NCBI RefSeq assembly: GCF_043951915.1
Contig: NZ_JBINJD010000007.1
Coordinates: 1-64,000 of the forward strand
Length of the DNA stretch: 64,000 nt
Reading direction: 5' to 3'
DNA from: Alienimonas sp043951915
GTDB taxonomy: Bacteria > Planctomycetota > Planctomycetia > Planctomycetales > Planctomycetaceae
Shown here: positions 33,706 to 42,826 of the stretch, piece by piece
Position numbering within the stretch: position 1 is the first letter of the stretch
Layout: the number at the start of each line of letters is the position of its first letter
Notes under the pieces: generated by a model
Database searches by the model: none
The model's input: the letters and a program-made list of their open reading frames with translations, nothing else
What the model was told of the DNA's origin: nothing
Position numbers and translations under genes: made by a program

Positions 33706-35934
33706 TCAGTTGCGTCCGCCGGCCGCCGCGGCCGCGGCGACTTCCCCGACCTTCTCCCCGCAGGTCAGCATCTGACCGCCCCAGTAGGGGTTCCGCAGGG
33801 CGTCCCGGGGGAGGCCGCCGGGCTGGAGCCAGTCGCCCCCGCCGCCCTCCACCATCGGGCAGTAGAAGTGGGTGAACGCCGCCCCGGAGTCCGGACCCCG
33901 CACCGCCGCCGACAGCCGCAGCACGGCGTGGCTGAGCGGTTTGAACGCGACCCGGGCGGCCTCCAGGTCGTCCGTTTTGAGTTCCGCCGCGTGCCGCTCG
34001 ATCACCGCGACCTGATCGGCCGCGGCGGCGAGGTCGGCGGCGTCGAGCCGGTCAGCGGCCGCGGCGAGCGCGGCGACCGCGTCGGCCGGCGGCGGTTCGT
34101 CCGCGGCCAGCGCTTTTTGGACGTCAAAATAGGCGGCGAAGAGGGCGTCCAGTGCGGTTCCTGCGTTCCCTTCCACCTTCAGGACGGGCTCGTCCGGCAA
34201 TGCCAGCGGCCCGTCGGCCGACACGGGGGCCGACGCCTTCGCCCGGGTGGGATCGATCAGCGACGGATTGCCGGCGAGCTGCATCTGGGAGTCGATCAGG
34301 AAGTTCCCGCCGGTCGCCACCTGCTCGCCGGCTTCCAGCCCGCCGAGGACCACCGTGCGGCCGCTCGCGGTGGGGCCGAGCTCCACGTTCCGGATCTCGA
34401 ACCGGCCGGGCTCGGTCTCGACGTACACCACGCTGTTCCCGCCGGCCCGGAGCACGGCGTCGCGGGGCACGGTGAGGACCTGCCGGTCCGCGGTGCGGCT
34501 CTCCGCGAAGCCCAGTTCGCTGGCGGGCACCAGGTCCATCCCGCAGACCGGGCACTCGCCCGGCTCGTCCCGCACGATCTGCGGGTGCATCGGGCTGACG
34601 TACTTCATCGCGAGGTCCGGGTCGTAGACCGGCTCGTCCGGCCCCGGCGGGACGGCCGGGACCTCGACCACGGCGGCGGCGAGGTCGCCGGGCCGCAGCC
34701 GGCCGTCCGGGTTCAGCATCTCCACCCGCACGCCGACGGTGCGGGTCGTCGGGTCGACGGTCGGGTCCACGAAGGCGACGCGGCCGACGAACTCCTCGCC
34801 CGGCAGGCTCCGCAGCGTCGCCCGCACCTTCGTGCCGAACCGCACCGCGGCGGCGTCCTCCGGGAATAAGTCGAGCATCAGCCAGACGGCGGAGAGGTCC
34901 GCGATCTTCAGAATCGGCTCGCCCCGGGAGACGTACTGCCCCTCGGTCTTCAACTTTTCCACCACCGTGCCGCCCAGCGGGGAGCGGATCCGCAGCCGCG
35001 TCTCGGCCGACCCCCGCTCCCGCAGGGCCTCGATCTGGTCGGCGGTCATGCCGAGTTCGATCAGCTTGTCGCGGGCGGCGAGCGCTAATTCTCGGGTGAG
35101 TTGATCGTCGGCGTTCGCCCCCGCGGCAAGGGCGTCCCGAGCCGATAGATATTCTCGCTGGGCCGTATACAGGTCCGGGCTGTAAAGCACGGCGAGGTCG
35201 TCGCCCTCCCGCACCGGCACGCCGACGTAATCGGCGAACAGCCGTTCCAGCCGGCCGTCCACGTAGGCGGCGATGGTGGCGTCGCGGCCCTCGTCGAAGG
35301 CCAGCTCGCCGACCGTGCGGATCCGGCGGTCGAGGGTCTCGAGCGTCGCCTCCGCCGTTTCGATCCCCGCCAAACGGCGGGCCGCCGGGTCGAGGGTGAC
35401 GGAGACGCCGTCCCCCGCCCCGCCGCCGGCGGACTTCACCAGTTCCATTCCGCAGACCGGGCAGCGGCCGGGCTCGGAGGACGGCGGGGTGCACATCATC
35501 GGGCAGATGTACTGCTCGCCGTTCTCGTCGACGTGGGCGTGGTCGTGCCCGCCGGCAGACGGGCCGTCGGTCGGGACGAGCTCCATCCCGCAGATCGGGC
35601 ACTTGCCGGGTTCGTCCTGCCGAATTTGGGGATGCATCGGGCAGGTGTATTCGACGGCGCCGCCCTCAGAGGCGGCGACGGTCCCGCCGTCGGTCAGCCA
35701 GCCGAACCGCTGGGCGACGCCCACGCCGGCCAGCAGGCCGACCAGGGCGAACAAAAAGGCCGCCGTCCGCACCGCCGTGTCGACCCACCACCGCCCGCCG
35801 GACCGCGTCGCTCCCGCCGTTGCGGACGGCGGGAGCGGGGCGGTGTCGGACGCGGGGGCACGCTGCGCCGCCCCGCCGTCGGGCGGGGGCGACGCGGCGG
35901 GTCGGGACAGTCGGCGGCGGAGGGCGGCGAACAT
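33706..35934 (-). CDS. cusB: CusB-type efflux adaptor with three heavy-metal-binding domains
   Basis: 742 residues from the ATG at 35934. After an N-terminal membrane anchor (TAAFLFALVGLLAGVGVA) come two zinc-ribbon-like heavy-metal-binding domains (YTCPMHPQI with CPICGMELV, and YICPMMC with CPVCGMELV). The membrane-fusion body follows, with the barrel-sandwich ends LAVLYSPDLYTAQREYL and GEPILKIADLSAVWLMLDLFPED, then a third such domain in the middle (SPMHPQI, CPVCGMDLV). A C-terminal ~150-residue helical domain ends in HFYCPMVEGGGG, resembling the DUF3347 family. The periplasmic adaptor links CusA to TolC and probably hands over Cu(I) through its Met/Cys sites. Confidence 0.9.
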   Translation of the reverse strand: MFAALRRRLSRPAASPPPDGGAAQRAPASDTAPLPPSATAGATRSGGRWWVDTAVRTAAFLFALVGLLAGVGVAQRFGWLTDGGTVAASEGGAVEYTCPMHPQIRQDEPGKCPICGMELVPTDGPSAGGHDHAHVDENGEQYICPMMCTPPSSEPGRCPVCGMELVKSAGGGAGDGVSVTLDPAARRLAGIETAEATLETLDRRIRTVGELAFDEGRDATIAAYVDGRLERLFADYVGVPVREGDDLAVLYSPDLYTAQREYLSARDALAAGANADDQLTRELALAARDKLIELGMTADQIEALRERGSAETRLRIRSPLGGTVVEKLKTEGQYVSRGEPILKIADLSAVWLMLDLFPEDAAAVRFGTKVRATLRSLPGEEFVGRVAFVDPTVDPTTRTVGVRVEMLNPDGRLRPGDLAAAVVEVPAVPPGPDEPVYDPDLAMKYVSPMHPQIVRDEPGECPVCGMDLVPASELGFAESRTADRQVLTVPRDAVLRAGGNSVVYVETEPGRFEIRNVELGPTASGRTVVLGGLEAGEQVATGGNFLIDSQMQLAGNPSLIDPTRAKASAPVSADGPLALPDEPVLKVEGNAGTALDALFAAYFDVQKALAADEPPPADAVAALAAAADRLDAADLAAAADQVAVIERHAAELKTDDLEAARVAFKPLSHAVLRLSAAVRGPDSGAAFTHFYCPMVEGGGGDWLQPGGLPRDALRNPYWGGQMLTCGEKVGEVAAAAAAGGRN

Positions 35935-35975
35935 CTCGGGGGCTCCTCGAGTGAAGCGGGAGTAAAGACGGTGAC

Positions 35976-36335
35976 TCAGGCATCGCCGTGGTCGTGGTCG
36001 CCGTGGTCCATATGCATCTCGTTCTCCGTCTCGCCGGCCTGGGCGGCGGCGAGCTTTTCGGCTTTCTCCTCCTCGGTCAGCTCCTTCCATTCGGGAATGC
36101 ACTTCGCACAGCAGAAGCCGACCGTTTGGCCGTTCCATTCGGTGGTGACCGCCGGGTCGACGTCGCCGCCCATTAGCGGGCAGGTCTCGTTGACCGGTTC
36201 GGAGGCGGCCGCGGGCGTGGCGGCGGGGGCGTCGGTCGCGGTGAGGTCGCCGTCGGTGGGCGGCTCGACGGCACAGCCCGCCGCGAGGGCGGTGAGGGCG
36301 GCGACGGACAGGGGCAGCAGGGGGCGGAAGGTCAT
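35976..36335 (-). CDS. Small lipoprotein with TRASH-like metal site
   Basis: 119 residues from the ATG at 36335 (AAGGACCTCCGG upstream). The lipobox is ALAAGC. The mature protein has NETCPLMGGDVDPAV, then TVGFCCAKCIPEW, matching the C-P-x-M...F-C-C-x-x-C pattern of the duplicated module in the 28093 gene, and an acidic His/Met tail (MHMDHGDHDHGDA). It is a lipid-anchored copper-binding candidate, 41 bases upstream of cusB, and possibly a periplasmic metallochaperone for the pump. Confidence 0.8.
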   Translation of the reverse strand: MTFRPLLPLSVAALTALAAGCAVEPPTDGDLTATDAPAATPAAASEPVNETCPLMGGDVDPAVTTEWNGQTVGFCCAKCIPEWKELTEEEKAEKLAAAQAGETENEMHMDHGDHDHGDA

Positions 36336-36521
36336 CCGGAGGTCCTTCGGAAGGGGACGGGAGCGGGACGGAGCGGCCCCCGTGCGGGGCCGCTCCGGCG
36401 ACCGCGGCGGACCGCGCACGGGTCGCCGGGGCCGGGAAGAGAACGTGACGCACCACAGCGCCGCGAAAGCAGAAGGGACCGGGCGCAGCGGGCGCGCTCC
36501 GTCAGCCCCGAAGAATGGCCG

Positions 36522-36995
36522 CTACGTGAGCCAGACGCTCAACACGAGCTGGGCGAACCGCGACGACCGCACGCACGCGGCGGCGTCGCAATCGAATGCG
36601 ACGGACAGAGGGCGGACCGCGTCGTCCGGCCGGCCCGCCGGGGGGGCGTCGACGGCCTGCACGACCTGCCGCGGACCCGGTTCGGGCGCGACGGGGGCCG
36701 GCCGAGGCGCCCCGCAGCCGCAGACGTGGGTGGACGGCTTGCCGGCCGTTGGGCAGGCGCCGCACCGGCAGTTCTCGCCGCAGCACCCGCGGGCGGGTCC
36801 GGCCGATTCGACCGACGCCGCCTTCGCTCCACAGCAGGCGTGGGGCGCCGCGTCGGCGGACGCCGAGTCCGGGCGGACGGCGTCGTCCGCCGCCGTCACC
36901 GTACAGGGAGCGGCCGGCAACGCCGACGCCGGCCCGCCGGCGAGGCAGACCGCCAGCGCCAGGCAAACTGTAACGGCGGTGCGGAAGGCGCTCAA
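36522..36995 (-). CDS. Secreted Cys-rich protein of unknown family
   Basis: 157 residues if started at TTG 36995, giving a signal peptide (FRTAVTVCLALAVCLAGGPASA). The mature part has 12 cysteines, most in clusters such as ACCGAK, RGCCGENCRCGACP and VCGCG, then a Pro-rich linker and a C-terminal hydrophobic stretch. It is first in the run leading to cusB/cusA, with a copper operator 24 bases upstream. Probable copper binding is inferred from Cys content and position only. The start is uncertain. Confidence 0.55.
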   Translation of the reverse strand: MSAFRTAVTVCLALAVCLAGGPASALPAAPCTVTAADDAVRPDSASADAAPHACCGAKAASVESAGPARGCCGENCRCGACPTAGKPSTHVCGCGAPRPAPVAPEPGPRQVVQAVDAPPAGRPDDAVRPLSVAFDCDAAACVRSSRFAQLVLSVWLT

Positions 36996-37019
36996 TGCGA
37001 CGGTCGGCAGGGGACGAAG

Positions 37020-37034
37020 TACCCACTGAGGGTA
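37020..37034. promoter_or_regulatory. CsoR operator between divergent copper genes
   Basis: TACCC-ACTGA-GGGTA, a 5+5+5 palindrome 24 bases from the start of the Cys-rich gene (left) and 27 bases from the tolC-like gene (right). It could control both divergent transcripts, including the cusB-cusA run. Confidence 0.7.
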
Positions 37035-37061
37035 TCCCGAGCTTCGCACACTGAGCGGATA

Positions 37062-38894
37062 ATGCAAGACCGATTTCGCCGCCGACCGTCGCTCGCGCTG
37101 GCGTCGCTGCCATTGGCGGGGGTCGTTTCGCTCGCCGGGGGCTGCGTCGCCGACGGCGACTGCTGTCGGCAGACCGCCGCCCGGCCGATCGCCGCGGAGC
37201 GTCCGGCGCTCGCCGCACGGTCGGAGGGCGAGGCGTCCGCCGTCCGGCTCGCCGCCTATCAGGACGGGGGGGCTGAGCCGCCGGCGGATTCCTTCTTCGA
37301 CCCGCTCCTCGACGCCCCGCAGGACCGTCCCGGCGGCCGACCCGGCCCGGAGACCGGGCGGCCGGAGACCGGCGACCAGGGCGACGAGTTCGCCGACCCG
37401 CTGCTGGACGCCCCCTCCGGCGCCACGTCCGCGGACGCACCCGCCGCGGCGCCGCCCGGGGGGGCCGACTTCGTCCCCGGAGAGGCGCCCGCCATCGGTT
37501 TGGACGAGTCGGCGAGCCTCGCCGTCGCTCGGTCGCCGCGGGCGCGTGCCGCCCGGGACCGCGCCGCCGCGGTCGCCGCCCGTCTCCCGCAGGTGACGGC
37601 GCTCGACGACCCAATGGTGATGAGCACGAGTTACCCGCTCCGCGATCAAGCGCTGCAGACCGCCGGCGGTCGCATCCAGACCGGCGTGCAGGTCACGCAG
37701 CGGCTGCCCTGGCCGGAGAAGCTCGGCGCCCGCGGCGAGGTCGTCCGCCGGGAATACCAGGCCGCCCTGACGGAGGCGACGAGCGCCGAACTGGACGCCG
37801 CCCTCGCCGCCCGAACCGCCTGGTTCGAAGCTTGGTACGCCGACCGGGCCGTGGAGGTCACGCTGCGTAACCGGGAGTTGCTCGAACAGCTCCTCGACGT
37901 GGCCGTCGCCCGGGTGCGGACGGGCGGCGGGCAGACGGACGTGTTGCGGACGCAACTCGAAATCGACCGCCTGGACGACCGCCTGCTGACGTTCGGTCGG
38001 CAACGGGACCTGGCGCGGGCGGACCTCGCCGCGGCGCTGCGGTTGCCGCCGGGGGCGGACCTGCCCACCGCGGCCGCGGACCTGCCGCCGCTCGACGCCG
38101 CCGCGGAGGTCGACGCCCTGTTCGCCGCGGCCCAGCAGTGCCGGCCGGAGTTGCAGCGGATCGGCTGGGAGATCGCCCGGGACCGGGCCCAGCGGCGGGT
38201 CGCCTGTCTGGCCGCGAAGCCGGACTTCACCGCGGGTCTCGGCTACGCGGTCGTCACGGAGGAGGACGCCCTCGCCGGAAACGCCAACGGCCGCGACAAC
38301 GTCTCCGTGCTGTTCGGCCTGACGCTGCCGATCTACCGCGACAAGATCCGGGCCGGCGTGGCGGAGGCGGACCGCCGCATCGCCGCGGACTCCCGCGCCC
38401 TCGACGCCGAACGGGACGACACGCTCCGGCAGATCCGGCGGTTGGCCTTCCGCCTGGAGACCCTTGCGGACCAGCTCGCCCTGCTGGAGGACCGTATCCT
38501 GCCGCGGGCGGAGCAGACGCTGGACGTGAGCCTGGCGGACTACCGGGGCGAACGCGTCGGCTTCACCGAGGTCTCTAACAGTTACGCGGACCTGTTGCGG
38601 GTGGAACTCCAACGGGCCCGCCTGCGGGCGGACGCCGGCGCCGCCCTGGCCGAGTTGGAGCGGGCCGTCGGCTGCGATCTGACGACCGTCGCCCCGTCGG
38701 CCGTCGCCCCGTCGGCCGTCGCCCCCCCGCCGGCCGTCGGGACGCCGGAGCCGCGACCGGCCCCCATGCCGGCGCCCGCCCCGGACCCGGCGCCCGCTGT
38801 CGGAGACGTGCCGACGCTCGCGCCCGGCCTCGCGCGTCCCGCCTCCGACTCGGCGGCCGACGACGGATGGCGGCGAAACGACTCTTTCAAGTGA
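37062..38894 (+). CDS. TolC-family outer-membrane efflux lipoprotein (CusC role)
   Basis: 610 residues from the ATG at 37062. The N-terminus ends in the lipobox SLAGGC, followed by ~130 residues of low-complexity linker with two repeats of a FFDPLLDAPQ / FADPLLDAPS motif. The TolC fold follows: GLDESASLAVARSPRARAARDR, RLPWPEKLGARGEV, then LEIDRLDDRLLTFGRQRDLARADLA and the second half with VLFGLTLPIYRDKIRAG. Its C-terminus is Pro/Ala-rich. It is likely the outer-membrane duct for the CusBA pump encoded divergently. Confidence 0.88.
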   Translation: MQDRFRRRPSLALASLPLAGVVSLAGGCVADGDCCRQTAARPIAAERPALAARSEGEASAVRLAAYQDGGAEPPADSFFDPLLDAPQDRPGGRPGPETGRPETGDQGDEFADPLLDAPSGATSADAPAAAPPGGADFVPGEAPAIGLDESASLAVARSPRARAARDRAAAVAARLPQVTALDDPMVMSTSYPLRDQALQTAGGRIQTGVQVTQRLPWPEKLGARGEVVRREYQAALTEATSAELDAALAARTAWFEAWYADRAVEVTLRNRELLEQLLDVAVARVRTGGGQTDVLRTQLEIDRLDDRLLTFGRQRDLARADLAAALRLPPGADLPTAAADLPPLDAAAEVDALFAAAQQCRPELQRIGWEIARDRAQRRVACLAAKPDFTAGLGYAVVTEEDALAGNANGRDNVSVLFGLTLPIYRDKIRAGVAEADRRIAADSRALDAERDDTLRQIRRLAFRLETLADQLALLEDRILPRAEQTLDVSLADYRGERVGFTEVSNSYADLLRVELQRARLRADAGAALAELERAVGCDLTTVAPSAVAPSAVAPPPAVGTPEPRPAPMPAPAPDPAPAVGDVPTLAPGLARPASDSAADDGWRRNDSFK

Positions 38895-38981
38895 AAACGA
38901 TCTTCCCAAGTGAATCGGGGTCATACCCCCCCGCCGTACGCCCCGATACTCCCCTCACCCGTTTCCGCCCCGATTGATCCG

Positions 38982-39566
38982 ATGTCTCGCCCCCACGCCC
39001 GTTCGCCCCGCCGCCTCCGTCGGGGGGCGACGACCCTTGCCGCGGTCGTGCCGCTGGCTCTCGGGGGGGCGGCGACCGCTCAGGACGGGCCGGCGACCGC
39101 GGACGGCGCCCCGCCCCCGCTGCCGACCCTGCCGCAACGCCCCGCCGACCCGGGGATGTCCGGCGACATGGGCTCCGGCGGCATGAAGCCCGAGGGGCCG
39201 CGGCCGTTCGTCTCCGAAGAACCGACGGCCGACCGCCGCGTGCCCCTGCCGCGGCCGGTCGCCCCCGCGGGCCGCCCGTCGGACGCGGCGCTGCGGTCGC
39301 AGCACGGAATGGCGGGTGGCTGTTGTCTGCCGTTCGGCCCGCCGGCGCCCTGCGGGGTGGGCCCGGCGGACCGCTGCGTGGGGCTGCCGTACACGGGCTT
39401 CCTTTACTACGGCACGCCGGCCTGCGACGACGACTGCCTGAACCGCACTTGGACGACGAACACGGCGGGGCTGGGCGAGCCCGCCGCCGCCAAGGTCGCG
39501 GGCCACGCCCGCCGCCACGAGGCGGCCCCCCGCGGCCGACGCGGCTGGCTGCCCTGGGGCCGCTGA
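38982..39566 (+). CDS. Exported protein of unknown family in copper locus
   Basis: 194 residues from the ATG at 38982 with a signal peptide ending GGAATAQ. The first half is Pro/Met/Gly-rich (MSGDMGSGGMKPEG). The second has paired cysteines (GGCCLPFG, CGVGPADRCVG, ACDDDCLN) and a basic tail. No known domain. It lies between two tolC-type genes; a partial operator (ATACCC half-site at 38923) precedes it. Met/Cys content suggests copper contact, by inference. Confidence 0.6.
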   Translation: MSRPHARSPRRLRRGATTLAAVVPLALGGAATAQDGPATADGAPPPLPTLPQRPADPGMSGDMGSGGMKPEGPRPFVSEEPTADRRVPLPRPVAPAGRPSDAALRSQHGMAGGCCLPFGPPAPCGVGPADRCVGLPYTGFLYYGTPACDDDCLNRTWTTNTAGLGEPAAAKVAGHARRHEAAPRGRRGWLPWGR

Positions 39567-39639
39567 GACCGCCCCCCGCCCCCCAAGTTTCCCCGTACGG
39601 CCGCCCGCCGCGGCCCCCCCCCCGGACACGGACGTCCCG

Positions 39640-41172
39640 ATGCCCCGCCCCCTGCTGTTCTCCCGCGTGGCCGCCTCGGCCGTCGCCGCGAGCCTGTTCG
39701 CGGCACCGGCCTGGGCCCAGGACGCCGGCCGGGCGTCTCTGGACGGTCCGACGCGGGGCCCCGTCGCCGCCCCCCCGCCGGTCCCGACGGGCGGGAACCT
39801 GCCCGTGCCGGCGGACATCCCCGAACTGGCTCCCGACGACGACGACCCGGTCGGGCGCCGGTTCGTGGAGCCGCCGCCGGTGCCGACGGCCCCGCCGGGG
39901 ACGGGTACGGTCGCGGAGCGGGGGCGGAACGCCGCGTTCGCCGGCGCCCCGCTGACGCTCGACGAGGCCCTCGAATTGGCCGCCGCGAACAACCCGACGC
40001 TGGTGCAGGCCCGGGCCCAGGTGCAGGGCACGCTGGGGCTGGCGGTCGAGGCCGGGCTGTGGCCGAACCCGGTCTTCCGCTACGTCGGCGAGCAGATCGG
40101 CGTGGACCGCGAGGGCGAGACGGACACCCCCGGCGAGTTCCAGGGGGCGACGATCACGCAGCAGTTCGTCACCGCGGACAAGCGGGACATCAGCCGGGCG
40201 AAGTTCCTGCAGCGCACCCGGGTGGCGGAGTGGGCGGCGGTCGCCCAGCAGTGGCGGGTCTGCAACGACGTGCGGGTGCACTTCTATCAGGCGCTGGGGG
40301 CGAAGGAGACGGTCGCGATCCGCGAGGACCTGCTCAAAGCCGCCGAGGACGCCGTCGTCACCGCCCGGGAGCAGTGGAACCTCGGGCAGTCCACCCGGTC
40401 CGACCTGCACCTGGCCAACGTCGCCCTGCAGGAGGCCCGTCTCAATCTGCTGATGGCGGAGAACGACTATCTGGAGCAGTTCCAGACCCTCGCCTCCCTG
40501 ATCGGCCTGCCGCTGGAAACCGGGGCGGTCGTCGGCGAACTGGACGGCGAACCGGCCGAGATCGACTTCGAACAGGTCTACCAGGAATACCTGGAGGAGG
40601 CGCCGCAGGTCGTCATGGCCAAACAGAAGCTGCGCGAGGACCAGATCACGCTGAAGCGGGAGTTGGTCGAACCGATCCCGAACGTCTTCGTCGAGGCGGG
40701 CAGCGGCTACAACTTCGAGGCGCTGGAGACCACGGCGGTGGCCAGCGTGCAGCTCGAAGTGCCGATCTTCGACCGCAACCAGGGCAACATCCGCCGGGCC
40801 GAGTCGGACCTCGTGCGGCAGCGGCGGGAGATCCAGCGGACGGAGATGCTGCTCCGCCGCGATTTGGCGACGCAGTACCGCCGCTACCTCACCGCCCGGC
40901 AGCACGTCGAACAGTTCGCCGAGGTGATCCTGCCCGAGGCCCGGGCGGCCTATAAAAACCAGCTCGACGCCTACGCCGAAGACCGCCAGCAGTGGCCCGA
41001 GGTGTTGGCCGTGCAGAGCAGCTACTTTGACCTCCGGCAGCGCTACGTCGGACACCTCGTCGCCCTGCGGACCAGCGAGACGCTGATCCGCGGCTACCTG
41101 CTTCGGGACGGTCTGGCCGTGCCGGTCGCGCTGCCGCCCGGCCATCTGGACGTGACCGCCCAGCCGCGGTGA
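39640..41172 (+). CDS. TolC-family outer-membrane efflux protein (second copy)
   Basis: 510 residues, ATG at 39640, signal peptide ending FAAPAWA-QD. After a ~90-residue Pro-rich linker the TolC fold begins: LTLDEALELAAANNPTLVQARAQ, WPNPVFRYVGEQIG, QQFVTADKRDISRAKFLQ. The second repeat contains VASVQLEVPIFDRNQGNIRRAES. It lacks the lipobox of the first copy. It resembles CzcC/CusC outer-membrane factors. Having two TolC-type genes in one locus suggests separate ducts, or a partner for the second RND pump. Confidence 0.9.
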   Translation: MPRPLLFSRVAASAVAASLFAAPAWAQDAGRASLDGPTRGPVAAPPPVPTGGNLPVPADIPELAPDDDDPVGRRFVEPPPVPTAPPGTGTVAERGRNAAFAGAPLTLDEALELAAANNPTLVQARAQVQGTLGLAVEAGLWPNPVFRYVGEQIGVDREGETDTPGEFQGATITQQFVTADKRDISRAKFLQRTRVAEWAAVAQQWRVCNDVRVHFYQALGAKETVAIREDLLKAAEDAVVTAREQWNLGQSTRSDLHLANVALQEARLNLLMAENDYLEQFQTLASLIGLPLETGAVVGELDGEPAEIDFEQVYQEYLEEAPQVVMAKQKLREDQITLKRELVEPIPNVFVEAGSGYNFEALETTAVASVQLEVPIFDRNQGNIRRAESDLVRQRREIQRTEMLLRRDLATQYRRYLTARQHVEQFAEVILPEARAAYKNQLDAYAEDRQQWPEVLAVQSSYFDLRQRYVGHLVALRTSETLIRGYLLRDGLAVPVALPPGHLDVTAQPR

Positions 41173-41207
41173 TCCGGTCGTCGTCCCAGAAACGGTGAAC
41201 CCCCGCA

Positions 41208-41222
41208 TACCCCTGCGGGGTA
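41208..41222. promoter_or_regulatory. CsoR operator before the multicopper oxidase
   Basis: TACCCC-TGC-GGGGTA (equivalently TACCC-N5-GGGTA) ends 38 bases before the oxidase ATG and 36 bases after the tolC stop. Confidence 0.8.
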
Positions 41223-41260
41223 CACTGCCCCCGCTCGTCTCCTCCCTGCCGCACCGCGTG

Positions 41261-42826
41261 ATGTCCGCTTCCGAAGCTCGTCGCTCCTTCCTCAAAGCCG
41301 GAACCGCGGCCGCGGCCGGCGCCTTCGCCGCCCGCGCCGCCAACCCGGCCGCCGCGCAGGAGAACCCGCGGCAGGACCCCACGCCCGCCCCCGGCGCCCC
41401 GACCGATCCCCCCGGCGAGTCGCAGCCGCGGGACGAGAACGACGTCCGGGCGGAGTACGACGGATTTAACCGCTACGTGCCCAGCCGCGGCCACGACCCC
41501 GACTCCAAGTGGTACATCGGCAAAGAGGTGCCCGGCTTCCGGAAGCGCTCCGACGGCCCGGCCCCGTTCGTCGCCCCGGACCTGGAGAAACTGCCCCACA
41601 CGGTCGAGAACGGCTGGAAGGTCTTTCACCTCACCTGCGAGCCGGTCCGGCGGGAGTTCCTGCCCGGGTACTTCATCAACGTGTACGGCTATAACGGGTC
41701 GATGCCCGGGCCGACGATCGAGGTGACGCAGGGCGACAAGGTCCGGATCGTCGTCAAGAACGACCTCCCGGAGCCCACGGTGCAGCACTGGCACGGGTTC
41801 GAGCTGCCGGTGCAATACGACGGCGCCGCCCACGTCACCCAGAACATGATCCCGCCGGGGAAGGAATACGTCTACGAGTTCCACGTCCACGAGGAAGGCA
41901 CGTTCTTTTATCACTCCCACGTCGCCATGCAGGAGGCGTTCGGGATGGTGGGGTGGTTTATCGTCCACCCGAAAACCCCGTTCGACCCGCCGGTCGACCG
42001 GGACTTCGGGCTGATCTTCCAGAACTTCCGCATCGACCCGATGACGACCGTCGTCGACAGCTGGGGGATGGACTTTAACTGGCACACGATTAACGGTCGC
42101 AGCGGCCCGTACACGACCCCGCTGGTCTGCCGGCACGGGGAGCGGGTGCGGATCCGCATTATGGACTTCAGCCCGATCCAGCATCACCCCATCCATATGC
42201 ACGGGCACACCTTCTGGGTGACCGGGCACGAGGGGGCGAGGATTCCCAAAACCGCCTGGGTCCCGCGGAACACGGAACTCATCGCCGTCGCCCAGGCGAG
42301 CAACCTCGAATTTGTCGCCAACAACCCCGGCGACTGGGTCCTGCACTGCCATATGGTCCATCACATGATGAACCACATGGTACAGCACGTCGGCCCGCGG
42401 CTGCGGGGCCAGGCCGACACGGACCGCTATACCGCCGACTTGGACACCCGCCCCGCGGTGGATTTGAACTCCAAGGCCCTCGGCGACGTCCCGCCCGGCT
42501 ACCCGCAGATGATGCAGGGGATGAAAATGGACCCGCGGGCGATGGAAAAGGTCTGGAACCGGCGCGAAATGAAGGGGATGCGGGCGACCGCCCCGAAAAC
42601 GCTGCACGGCCTGTTCACCGCCGTCCGCGTGCTGCCGGACGACCTTTATCACCTGGTCATGGAGACCGACGAGCCGGTCGAGAAGGGCGCCGTGTTCGCC
42701 GAGATCGTCCGCCGGTTCGGCGACTACGGCCGCTACGACTGGGCCCCCATGATGGACATGGGCGGCGAAATGAACGGCGGCGGGATGAACGGCGGCGGGA
42801 TGAACGGCGGCCGACGGACCCGATGA
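41261..42826 (+). CDS. Tat-exported multicopper oxidase
   Basis: 521 residues from the ATG at 41261. The leader carries a twin-arginine motif (RRSFLKAG), so it is exported folded. The copper-ligand boxes of multicopper oxidases are present in order: HWHG (~175), FYHSHV (~218), HPIHMHGH (~309) and HCHMVHHMMNHM (~362). Spacing and length fit the shorter CopA/CueO-like or two-domain types. The C-terminus is Met/Gly-rich (MMDMGGEMNGGGMNGGG), as in periplasmic copper-tolerance oxidases. It probably oxidises Cu(I) to Cu(II) outside the cytoplasm. Its stop overlaps the next gene (ATGA), so they are co-translated. Confidence 0.9.
   Translation: MSASEARRSFLKAGTAAAAGAFAARAANPAAAQENPRQDPTPAPGAPTDPPGESQPRDENDVRAEYDGFNRYVPSRGHDPDSKWYIGKEVPGFRKRSDGPAPFVAPDLEKLPHTVENGWKVFHLTCEPVRREFLPGYFINVYGYNGSMPGPTIEVTQGDKVRIVVKNDLPEPTVQHWHGFELPVQYDGAAHVTQNMIPPGKEYVYEFHVHEEGTFFYHSHVAMQEAFGMVGWFIVHPKTPFDPPVDRDFGLIFQNFRIDPMTTVVDSWGMDFNWHTINGRSGPYTTPLVCRHGERVRIRIMDFSPIQHHPIHMHGHTFWVTGHEGARIPKTAWVPRNTELIAVAQASNLEFVANNPGDWVLHCHMVHHMMNHMVQHVGPRLRGQADTDRYTADLDTRPAVDLNSKALGDVPPGYPQMMQGMKMDPRAMEKVWNRREMKGMRATAPKTLHGLFTAVRVLPDDLYHLVMETDEPVEKGAVFAEIVRRFGDYGRYDWAPMMDMGGEMNGGGMNGGGMNGGRRTR

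Noticed and set aside
38923..38939. Tenth CsoR operator before the exported protein at 38982
   Set aside because: Only the left half ATACCC is intact; the right half CCGTAC differs at several positions, so it is mentioned but not listed as an operator.
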